From Bombardia bombarda (Eukaryota > Ascomycota > Sordariomycetes > Sordariales > Lasiosphaeriaceae): a DNA stretch of 64,000 nucleotides. Positions within the stretch are counted from its first letter, which is position 1. Each line of letters starts with the position of its first letter. Positions 34,010 through 43,276 of this stretch are shown here, piece by piece. The notes under the pieces were generated by a model that did not search any database, had not been told where the DNA came from, and was given only the letters and a program-made list of their open reading frames with translations. The position numbers and the translations under genes are program-made. The stretch is from contig JAULSR010000008.1 in the NCBI GenBank assembly GCA_030512295.1, forward strand, positions 62,001 to 126,000, given 5' to 3'.

Positions 34010-34936
34010 CTAAGCCGGGCCTTTGTCTCCCAAATTTCTGGTGTCATGAACACGGCGGTCAAAGACCTTGAACTCGAAAATGCCGCGCAGGTCGTGGCGA
34101 ACATGGCGCAACTTGACGTGGCCCTCTTGCAGGGACTCGGGCTTCGAGTCGACCTGGACGCGGGCATAGAGGAACCACCAGTCTCCGAGCGGCTCCATGA
34201 TATCCAGGCTCAGCTTCGGTGCTGCTGCGGGATCGTTGCCAGGTCCGGTGGAAGGGGTCTGGGGGAGCAGGTAGTAGCGCGTGAGCGCAAACTCAACGTC
34301 GTTTTGCCACCAGTGATATGACTCCTCGATGTACTCGTTGAAGACGCTATAGGGCGAGGGTTAGGTCAATGGGTACTGAGGTTGAGAAGAAGGCTGCTAC
34401 TTACGTAAACCTGTTCTCAGCTAGGATGACGTCGAGCCTGCGGTCGCTGATTTCAAGGGCTCTACGCTTGGTGTGAGGCTCATCGATTGGATTGACAGAA
34501 TCGGGCACATCGGTAAATCTCAGGTATGGTATTTTGGCGGCAGGCGGGGCGACTGGACCAGTAGCTCCACTGTTTCTCATTCAGTATGAGTCGAAGAAAC
34601 ACGGATTGGGCCGGCAATGACTCACGTAGATGCGGGCTGAAGGACATCGTCTGTGATGTCCAGACGCCTCTGGATGATGTAGGACTGTCTCAGAAAGGCG
34701 CTGTGCAGCTCTTGCCAGGCAGCGGCATTCGGCGTCTTTTGTCCTGCGGGGCCTGCTGGTCCCTTTTGCAGCTGTCGGATGGTGGGCAGACCAGAAACAG
34801 CCAGATCGCGACGCAGGTGGCGGGTTTTTGTGATGTGGTGTTGCTCGCGCATCTCTGTGATGCCCGCGAGGATGGTACGCGCCTTTTGAGCCTCGGCGTC
34901 AGCCACGATGGCCGTGAGGAAGATTTCGTTCAACAT
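34010..34936 (-). CDS. med18: Mediator complex subunit 18
   Basis: Exons complement(34010..34346, 34405..34569, 34626..34936), 270 residues. Med18 is part of the Mediator head module and contacts RNA polymerase II and Med8/Med20. The N-terminus MLNEIFLTAIV with a following conserved ARTILAGITEM helix is typical, as is the late block beginning at about residue 194 (LGDWWFLYARVQVD) and ending FEFKVFDRRVHDTR. The YIEESYHWWQNDVEFALTRYYLLP segment also fits the family. The start is the Met just before the conserved N-terminal strand. The divergent neighbour is the acidic protein gene at 35638. The frame remains open after the stop (separate entry). Confidence 0.9.
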
Positions 34937-35637
34937 CGTCGCTGCGCAGCTGTCGTCACCGCCTTCCGTCTGTCTGCACCAGTTTCTTTCAATTTCTGGT
35001 AATGTTTTGCAATGCAGGCACGATACGAGAGCCACGAATGCGATGTCAGGCGTGATGTGCAATGTGTCGTTAGCCCGCTTTAAATGTGAGCCGGGCTTGT
35101 TGCAGGACGTGAATGGATGCAATTGGAAACAGCGGGACGCAAGTTCGAGAAGCTGCAAATGGAGGCGCAAGAGGGCCCCTATGAAAGACGTTCAGGTAGG
35201 TTTGGCAGGGGCTCGTAAGGGATAAGGTTTAGTGGGGAAAGAAGATGTATGTACCGCTGTTAGTGAACCTTTGTTTTTTACATGGCAAAATGGATCGCTC
35301 TGCATACCCTAGTAACGGACAACCTCCTTGGGTACCTGGCCATCGCTGACCGCGGCGCAGGTCAATCTGGTCTGGTGTGGACCCGTCACCCAACGTCTAC
35401 GGGGAATAAGTACTTCGTACCTTCGAAGTACACTTCTAACATCCACCGCTTGTCCAGTTACCCATCACACACACAGCCAATATTATGCACTCGTCTCAAT
35501 AGGTTAAGGTTATATTATCAGTCTTGGCTCAAAGAATACATTCCCATCAATACTACTTTTTTTTGTTTCTGATCAAGATGTTGCGAGATCCGAACCCCAC
35601 ACCACACTCGCTCACGGACAAAAGCAGCACATAGCGC
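34937..35637. other. Divergent promoter region between med18 and the acidic protein gene
   Basis: 700 bp. It contains a short upstream reading frame for the acidic gene at 35578-35634. Nothing else is recognised. Confidence 0.6.
35578..35634 (+). promoter_or_regulatory. In-frame upstream ORF of the acidic protein gene
   Basis: ATG with a favourable A at -3, 18 codons (begins MLRDPNPTPHS) and a TAG, then one codon (CGC) and the main ATG in the same frame. The main ATG has a C at -3. The arrangement would favour reinitiation control, or an N-terminally longer protein if the amber were suppressed. Confidence 0.4.
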
Positions 35638-36534
35638 ATGCTCCACGACCGTGTCGCATTTTGGATCACGAATCACCCATTTCTCGCACCTGCTGTCACC
35701 AGATGGAATGAGCTGTCGTCCAAGGCATTTGAAGAGATACATGGCCCTGCAACTCCATCCTGGTCATCTGTCACGCCGTCAGTCCAGCCGCCAACTGCGG
35801 GCGTAGAGGACGCGGACGCGAGGTGGACGCACGATTCGCTGTTGTCAGGATCCAACTCTAGACCCCCGGAAGGAGACGTCAGAGTCGAAGATGACGACAT
35901 CAAAGCGGAATACGACGATGTGAGCGTGGAAGATGGCGAACTGGCAGACGACGAAGTGGATGACGACGAAACAGAAGACGACGACGACAAAGTTGAAGAC
36001 GATGACGTTAAAATAGAAGACGATGACGTTAAAATAGAAAACGACGACGATGACTTCAAAGCTGAAGACGATGGCGTCAAACTAGAAGACGACGACGACA
36101 TCAAAGTGGAAGACGACGATCACATTAAAATAAAAGACGACGACATTATGGACGAGGGATATGTCAGTAGTGGGAACGATACCTCGGAAGAGGATTGGGC
36201 CGCTGTGGGAGCGGAGGAGCTCCGAAAGCCCGTTTATCCGGCTAAGACAGTTGCATTACTTCGTGGTGTTCGGGTATGTGACCTGCATCGTATTAACTGT
36301 CCTTGTAAGCGAAAAGTAAAGGGAGAGGGCGAGGACGATCAGGGAGAGGACGAGATGGCGCAGATCAAAGGCGAGGAGTCTCAGGAAGAGGACAAGGAAG
36401 TTCGAGTAAAAGGCGAAGAGTCTCAGGAAGAGGGCAATGGCGATCAAGGAGAGGACGAGATGGTTCAGATCAAAGGCGAGGAATCTCAGGAAGAGGACAA
36501 GGAGGTTCGAATCAAAATTGAGGAGGAGTACTAG
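35638..36534 (+). CDS. Acidic repeat protein with 11 sumoylation-type motifs
   Basis: Single exon, 298 residues, family not recognised. The first 80 residues look globular (FWITNHPFLAPAVTRWNELS). Residues 80-170 are a degenerate repeat of three or four Asp followed by a hydrophobic residue, Lys, any residue and Glu. Residues 227-298 are a second repeat based on EDEM-QIKGEESQEEDKEV. Eleven lysines fit the SUMO consensus: K89, K125, K132, K141, K148, K156, K228, K244, K258, K279 and K293, nearly all with acidic residues after them. A basic patch (KRKVK, 224-228) could be a nuclear localisation signal. A 36-nt segment with splice-like ends at 36274-36309 is too short to be an intron. The repeats suggest growth by duplication. 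Function unknown. Confidence 0.75.
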   Translation: MLHDRVAFWITNHPFLAPAVTRWNELSSKAFEEIHGPATPSWSSVTPSVQPPTAGVEDADARWTHDSLLSGSNSRPPEGDVRVEDDDIKAEYDDVSVEDGELADDEVDDDETEDDDDKVEDDDVKIEDDDVKIENDDDDFKAEDDGVKLEDDDDIKVEDDDHIKIKDDDIMDEGYVSSGNDTSEEDWAAVGAEELRKPVYPAKTVALLRGVRVCDLHRINCPCKRKVKGEGEDDQGEDEMAQIKGEESQEEDKEVRVKGEESQEEGNGDQGEDEMVQIKGEESQEEDKEVRIKIEEEY

Positions 36535-37164
36535 GACATGAAGGTCAAGGCATGAGCCGGTTTGATCATTACCAAGCGGTGTATACTTATTATCATGGAG
36601 CGTTTATGGTCCTGCCTAACACGAAAAGGTTAAGGCACATGCTAGGTGGCAACCGTACTTGGTTTCGTCTCTCACATCGTTAGAGTATGGAATACCACAG
36701 CGACTCCCAAGATACATCAACAAACTGGAGTGTGTAAACCTAGACTTTAACTCTGAAACTGACGGGAGTTTATACATTATTCTTGGGGTCTGTAATAAGG
36801 TATGTCACAGTTTCCATACTGTGTATCCACACTGTTTCGACGATAGCCAATATCATGCCACTCCAACACTCACAGTCGTGTTTATCTTTGACATACTCAT
36901 TCCATACATGGAACCATATCATAATCAACTACCCATCGCACCCTTTCGGTTTTTACCTATGTGCCCATTTTTCCTATTCCCGGCCCACTAGTTTCTTATC
37001 GTCTTTGAGGCGTAACTATTCTAGCCTCCCCCAATTGCAATTGCCGACACATTGACGTCATTCGTGAACCATCACTGTCTTTGGCTGCTCACCATAACAA
37101 CATCCCATCTAATCCTATCCCAAATTCGTCGCTCTCTCACAAAGTCTATTTGATCCATACAGTC
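36535..37164. other. Intergenic region upstream of the fructosamine-kinase-like gene
   Basis: 630 bp, AT-rich. Short open frames without recognisable content; no other feature. Confidence 0.6.
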
Positions 37165-38376
37165 ATGTTTCCGAGCGCTGTCGACCCAGCCATTCTCCAG
37201 GCCCTGGGCCTCGACGCGGCCTCCTCCAAGATGGCGCCCCACGGCGGCTCAGGCTTCGCGTCCTCGTTTAAACTAACAGGCATGACCAAAGACGGCGAGG
37301 ACCGCACCTTTTTCGTCAAAACCGGCACGGGTCCCGACGCCGATACCATGTTTCGAGGTCAGTCCACTTCATCCCCGCCCCATCCCCAACCCCCTAACTC
37401 GTCTTCATGTTTTCAACCAACACCCATCCAACATTCATTCAGGAGAACACGCCTCGCTCAACGCCATCCACGCCGCCGTCCCCAGCCTCAATCTGTGCCC
37501 GCGCTCCCACGCCCACGGCGCGCTCTCATCCTCCCCCAACAAATACTTTCTCGCAACCGACTTTCTCGACCTCGCAGCCAACTCATCTTCCTCCTCGAAA
37601 GGATCAGGCCTCTCTCTGGCCGGCAAGCTCGCCCAGCTGCATACCACCCCGGCGCCCATCCCGTCCGGTCACACGTCCCCGCAGTTCGGCTTTCCCGTGT
37701 CCACCTGCTGCGGCGCCACCGAGCAGGACAACTCGTTTAACTCCTCGTGGGCGGACTTTTATGCCAACAGCCGCTTACGCGGGGTGCTCCGTTCTGGGAT
37801 TAGGAACAATGGGGCTGATGCGGAGCTGAGCAGAACGGTGGAAACGGTGGCGAGCAAGGTGGTGCCGCGGCTGTTGGGGGATGGGCATTTGAACGGGGTG
37901 GTGCCGGTGGTGGTGCATGGGGACTTGTGGAGTGGGAACCATGGGTGGGGGAGGATTGTTTCTAGTGGTGAGGGCGAGAGTGAAAAGGGGGCTGCAGGGG
38001 GTGTGGAGGAGGTAGTTTATGACCCATCTTGTGTATATGGTCACTCGGAGTATGAGCTGGGTATTATGAGAATGTTCGGTGGATTTGGCAAAGAGTTTTG
38101 GAGCGAGTATGGGCGGTTGGTGAAGAAGGCGGAGCCGGAGGAGGAGTGGGAGGATCGGGTGTCGCTGTATGAGCTGTGAGTATTGCTGTTTCCCCTTTTT
38201 TTTATTTGATTTAAAAGGGTAGAAATGGTGCAATAAGTGAGTTGTGCTAATCTATGCTGACTGAAATGGGTGTCAGGTACCACCATCTCAATCATTTCTC
38301 CCTGTTTGGCGGCGGGTATCGCAGCGGTGCCATGTCGATTATGAAGAGGCTAATTAACAAGTATGGCAAGGACTGA
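37165..38376 (+). CDS. Fructosamine/ketosamine-3-kinase family protein
   Basis: Exons 37165..37357, 37443..38175, 38277..38376, 341 residues. These kinases phosphorylate sugars attached to lysine (ketosamines), which then detach, repairing glycated proteins. Visible motifs are the Gly-rich N-lobe segment (GGSGFASSF), the catalytic VVHGDLWSGN with Asp and Asn, and the metal-binding segment YDPSCVYGHSEYELGIMRMFGGF, which is characteristic of the family. The C-terminal LYHHLNHFSLFGGGYRSGAM block agrees with fungal homologues and confirms the last intron. The start at 37165 follows the reading frame; no signal peptide, so cytosolic. Substrate specificity (fructosamine or ribulosamine) cannot be told from sequence. 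Confidence 0.9.
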
Positions 38377-38955
38377 AGTGATGGGTTTGTCACGGTTTAC
38401 CGCTATGTCTACCTGCATTTGGAAGAGCAACTGCGTTTTCACGTTGTTATTCACCTCTATTCACTGTAAAAGGGAACGATAACATATTTGAATACCGAAG
38501 GGTAGCTATCAAACAGATCATGTTATGCATCAACCAAGGTAGAGGTGGGTGAAATCGGTGAATCTAAGGTGTGGAATTAGGCACGTCCTGTGTGGTAAGT
38601 ACTACTGTACACGGCCGCGTGACACCCCTTCGTGAGGGCTAAAATTGCAGTGCAGTCACGTAAAGCCAAACGCATTAACCACTTTACGTAATCAGAGGCC
38701 CACGGGCTGACTTCGCCCCCCAAGTTCCAGCTCGGAAGCCGATCATTGGCAACCTCGACCTGGCGACCTGCATAACCGAAATACGCAGCATGCCTCTGGG
38801 TGTGAAGTACAAGACATGAGTGTGGCTTAGGCCTAGAGCTCAGCGACGCTCTGGCCGCTCTGGCCGCTCTGGCCGCTCTGGCCTAAAGAAAAAAAGCTTT
38901 CAACCTTGGAAAGTAAGGTAACCTGCACTCAAATGACATTGATCTGGCAGTAGGT
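38377..38955. other. Intergenic region upstream of the DUF6601-like gene
   Basis: 579 bp. It contains a four-copy 9-bp tandem repeat at 38848-38883 close to the next gene. No gene is seen. Confidence 0.6.
38848..38883. repeat. Tandem repeat, GCTCTGGCC x4
   Basis: Four perfect 9-bp units in a row, ending 72 bp before the proposed start codon of the next gene. Confidence 0.9.
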
Positions 38956-40021
38956 ATGGTCGCCAAGGCAAAACAATTTCAGGAACAACAAAATGTGAGT
39001 GAAGAGTGAAAATAATCCCTATACCATTAGGCTTACCAAACTCACTCTCTCCCAGCCAGCGCCATTCTCAATCAACATCTTGGCCCAAGATGATGGCGAT
39101 GATGCTCAAAGCCAGGGAGACCAGCTCCTCAGCCAGTTTCCTGCATCGTACCGAACGACGGGCGACAAATTGTTCGCGCCGAAACCGCCCGAGCCAGCCC
39201 TCATCGCACAAGAGCTGAACCTCAAAAGACTGCACGACATAGTCAACCTCCTATGGTTTGCCGGTCCGCAATTGCCACCTCGTCCGCTCCATTTCCAGCT
39301 GCATTTCGGCCGAGATATTGTCGTCACCGAGGTCATGGACAACCATCTGGTCTGGGGCTCGGGCAAGATCTATCTCAAACCGATCCCGCGCTACCTTCTG
39401 AATCCGCGTTTCTGGGCCGACCATCTCTCGTGCGACTTGTGCCGCCAAGGGTGCGATAGCGACATAGAGGTCGGCGTGCCATCGCCACCGTCGTGCCAGC
39501 ATCAAAAGCTCCGCCAATGCGCCCTCGGCTTCCTCCTCTCATATGTGGCCCTCATCGGGCACGAGAGCGACCTCAGCATCGCACAAGGCCGATATCTCAT
39601 CCCCGCCGAGGTGACGTGGCCGCGATGGCGCATATTCGTTCGCCAGATCCTGGACAACGGAGGCGCCAGCGCCAGCGCCATGCGCAGCATGGTAGCCCCT
39701 CGCTTTGTCTACGGCGAGCTGCGCCTGGACGTTCTCAATCTCATCACTGTGGTTCTCCAGGGGCCGCTGTCATCGGGCTTCATGACCACGTGGAACTCGT
39801 CAGGAAACCTTTTCCGTGACCACCTGGGATGGATTGTCAGTGTCCCCACTGCTTACGTCGTTGGTCTGATGTTGGATACGTACCACGCAGGGTTTGGCCC
39901 CCGTTCGTATGGGCTCGGTGTGTTTTTTATCCTGTATCTAATAGGTTGCCTCATGCTGGCGGTGCCGTTGTTGGTCATTCCGTCGGTCCAGTTCATTATG
40001 CACATATGGCTGGGAGTTTAA
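38956..40021 (+). CDS. DUF6601-like fungal membrane protein
   Basis: Exons 38956..38994 and 39056..40021, 334 residues. The short first exon is inferred from an ATG, a GTGAGT donor and a CAG acceptor in matching phase; otherwise the long frame would lack an ATG at its beginning. The body follows the pattern I recall for fungal DUF6601 proteins: LKRLHDIVNLLWFAG, RPLHFQLHFGRDIVVTE, DNHLVWGSGKIYLKPIPRYL, a Cys-rich CDLCRQGC, CALGFLLSYVALI and FVYGELRLDVLN. Two or three C-terminal membrane helices follow (GWIVSVPTAYVVGLML and VFFILYLIGCLMLAVPLLVI). Its function is unknown in any fungus to my knowledge. Confidence 0.78.
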
Positions 40022-40552
40022 GCAGAGCGGGCCGCATGTTCCTGGAAGAAATCGGCGTGACAGAAACATTGGTGGAATAAACGGTTCGGCATCAGCTGCT
40101 TGACCACGGGGAGCGGAGGCATTATTGCATGAAATATGAATCTACTGACTGGAAGAGCTAAGTATTTATTTGAATAATAGAGGTTCCTAAAGTATCAACT
40201 CTCAACAGGCACTATCACACACATATATATGAGAGTATTTGGACAGACTTAACGCTATAGACTACAAGGTTACTTGGAAATAACGAATATCATTGGCCCA
40301 GATCTATAAGATGCTACATAGTCCGTTGTTTAGAACTCCAGACCTACTCAACATCAACTGGTCTAGGTCGCGCTTTGTTCAATGCTATCTGAATGCCCAT
40401 AGGACGCATAGATCTCATCCTCATTATCCAAGTCGGAATTGCCACAAGATTGGACTCTTCTGTTTGGGCTTTTCTCTCTTCACCATCATCGCCCTCAGCC
40501 ACATGGCTATCTAAGGTAGTTTCATCATCCCCCCTGTTTACGCTCCCCCGAT
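40022..40552. other. Intergenic region between convergent genes
   Basis: 530 bp, AT-rich. It holds the 3' flanks of the DUF6601-like gene and the ankyrin pseudogene. Nothing else is seen. Confidence 0.6.
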
Positions 40553-41912
40553 CTATCGTCGACTCGCTCGGCTCCCCTCCTCAGCACGTTTCGCTGCTTC
40601 TTCTTCAGCATGTTTCATCTCCTCAAAAACCATAGCCTCCTGTCGCCCCTGACGCTCCAGCTCAACGATCCTCTTTGCCGTCGCAGATCCATTGTCAGCA
40701 GCCTGCTTCAGCTCACGCAGAACGGCCGCGGCCCGGGCCACAAGCAGGCGCGCACACTCATGATTCCCCCGCGCAACGGCGACTTCCAGCGCGGTCCCAA
40801 AATCCGGACTGTCGATCATGAAATCGGCGCCATGATGCAGCATCACCTTGACGGACTCGGCGTCCCCCACAAATGCCGCCCCCATCAGCGCCGTGTCGCC
40901 ATCGGCATCAACGAGGCCCACAGCGGCGCCAGCATCAAGAAGGTCCTTGACCGAGGACGCAGGGAGTGCCTGCGCGGCATAGTTGAGGGGCGAAGCCTCT
41001 CCGGGGCCATCAAGGATGTCGATTTCGATTCCCGGCGCCTTGAGCAGCAGCTTTAGGATCTGTGGCCTGCTGCATTTCGTCGCCGCGATGATGGGCCGCT
41101 TGTATTTGCCGCCGCCGAGGTTGGGGTCCGCGCCCCGCTCAAGGAGCAGTTTCACCATCTCGTAGTGGCCGTGTTCACATGCCGCTTGCAGCGGCGTGCC
41201 AGAAGGGTGGTGCGAGCTGAGATGGTTGACGTCTGCACCGTAGTCGAGGAGGCATTTCACCATGTCCTGGTTTCCTTGCCCGGCTGCTGCCTGCAGGGCG
41301 AAGCCCTCGTCCGAGTTGATAGAGGCCCCTTGTTCGAGCAGCCACTCGAAGATGTCGATTCTGCCATCCTTTGCTGCGGCGGTGATGAAGTCGCCGTATC
41401 TGCACTTAGGTCAACTTTGCGGTTTTGCATATCTGGGTATGTGTGTGCCCATGTAGAACTAATGGGTAAATCAGCGCAAGAAACACTTACTCTTCTGCTG
41501 ATGAGTTAAGATTAGCAGCCATATTTAACAGTGCTTTCGCCGTTTCTTTCTTCTCTGGCTCCGTGGCCTTGTATAAACATTCGTCAAGTAGCCGGGCAGT
41601 CTCAAGGACATTTATATGTTTCTGTTAACCGAGGGTGTTGGAAATCAAGTCGTACCAGTGTATCTCATGCTCATAGTCATGGCCGGCCTTGATCAGAGAG
41701 AGTCTTGATACGACGTATGAATCCAACCGCAGCTGCTTGCGTGGCGCGGTCAGTATACTGTCTGGTCGCAGACGGTTGAACAAGCAGCGTGGCCTATTCA
41801 TCAGATGACGGCTTGACGTCGGACAAGTCGTCGTTGATGATCTCTCTATAGGAAATCTTAGTGGCCTCTGTGTCTCTAGTCTGACTCTCGGCTCGATCAC
41901 TTGGTTCGACAT
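40553..41912 (-). pseudogene. Ankyrin-repeat protein, N-terminal half disabled
   Basis: The region reads as complement(40553..41399, 41491..41912) with one 91-nt intron. The 3' part encodes about six ankyrin repeats (DMVKCLLDYGADVN, GTPLQAACEHGHYEMVKLLL, GDTALMGAAFVGDAESVKVML) and a basic/acidic helical tail, all open. The 5' part has four lesions: a duplicated CA at about 41869-41874, a TAG at 41794-41796, a GGCC duplication at 41681-41688 and a TAA at 41625-41627. The 2-bp and 4-bp additions move the frame out and back, and the peptide between them reads sensibly (SYREIINDDLSDVKPSSDE, ATLLVQPSATRQYTDRATQA). A shorter protein starting within the ankyrin part remains possible. Original role unknown. 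Confidence 0.8.
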
Positions 41913-42343
41913 GTTGTTCTTAGTTTGGAAACAGTCAACGGCAACGAACCACGAGGACCGAATGTGAATAATGAGTCAATTCTACCTAGGTATCTAATAG
42001 CTGGCAGGCTAAAACATAAGAAACAACCAAGCCAAGTTCCTCAGCCAACGAAACTTATAAAAATTCGACTCCATCGTGAACCCATACATAACATAAGAGA
42101 ATAATAAGACGCAAGGGCTTGAGTAGACTATGAAATATCCAGCTACCCTAACATATAAAATAGTAAACAATAAGGTAGTAGTAATAATAGTAATAAAAAG
42201 TCCTCCCCTGCTTGCTTGCTTGCTTGCTGGCTTGCTAATCATTCATCAATCAATCTCAGTAACCCCCCAATATCAGTATCCTTATCCATCACCAGTAACT
42301 CTACAAAAACACACTACCGCAATCGTATACTAGGTACCTGTAC
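41913..42343. other. Intergenic region with (CTTG)n tract
   Basis: 431 bp, AT-rich, between the ankyrin pseudogene and the 3' end of the giant coiled-coil gene. A short CTTG repeat run lies at about 42209-42236. No gene. Confidence 0.6.
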
Positions 42344-43237
42344 CTAACCAGAAAACAACACAACCTGCCCCTCATCCCCCGCCGGCGTCTGCGCCGCCGC
42401 GCTGCTCCCGCTCACATTACTCCTCGTCCCCACCGCGCTCTCAGTCCAGTCGCTCCCCGAATAGTCATCATCGTCATCGTAGCGGTCATCATCGTAGGAA
42501 TACCCGCTCTCGCTAGTACCCAGGTAGCTTCCCGTCTCGCCGCTCGTGATGACCGTCGTCCCTCTGCTCGACCGTCGGAGCGTTTCCGGCTCGCTCACAT
42601 TCCCATCATCATCAACCCCCTCTTCCCTATGTTGCTCCTCCTCATGCTCATGCTGTTGCTGCTCGCCATCACTGCTCCCACTAACGTTACTGCCATCAAG
42701 AATCTCAAAATCTTCACCCGCCGGCTCAAGATCATGATCCTCAGCACCACCACCACCACCACCACCACCACCACCACCACCAGCACGAGGCGTCTCGTCC
42801 CCAGCAACAGTCTCATCATGATCCCGGGGCTCAGCAACAACAATATCCACCACCGGCAACGGCGCGGGCGGCTGGTTATTATACGAATCATTAAACGAAA
42901 CCTCCTCATCACTCTCCTTCAGCTCCCGGATATTCTCCTTATCTTCCTTATCTACACCCAAGTCACCATACCCCTTCCTCTTCTCCCCTCCCGCAGGGAC
43001 CCGGCTGCTCCCCGGCGTCCAGCTCGCCTTTCTCAACCTCCCAGCAGCACCACCGGGGGTCCTGACGCTCTGGCTCCGCGCGAGCCCGCCGCTCGGCACG
43101 TTATTCGTGATCTGGCTCAGCGACAGAATCCTCCTGGATGCTCCAACCGTATTATTCGGAGGGGTAAGCTTGCTCTTGGCTGACATGGCAATGTTGAATG
43201 CAGTCCGTGGCTTGGTATTCTCAGCAGCAGTAGTAGT

Positions 43238-43276
<39 letters not shown>

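Noticed and set aside
33745..34167. Alternative 140-codon frame overlapping the MED18 end
   Set aside because: It reads antisense-like Met/Ile/Thr-rich sequence; the MED18 frame explains the conserved residues.
36274..36309. Possible 36-nt intron in the acidic protein gene
   Set aside because: Ends look like splice sites and an ATTAAC branch is present, but 36 nt is below the usual minimum, and the frame is open without it.
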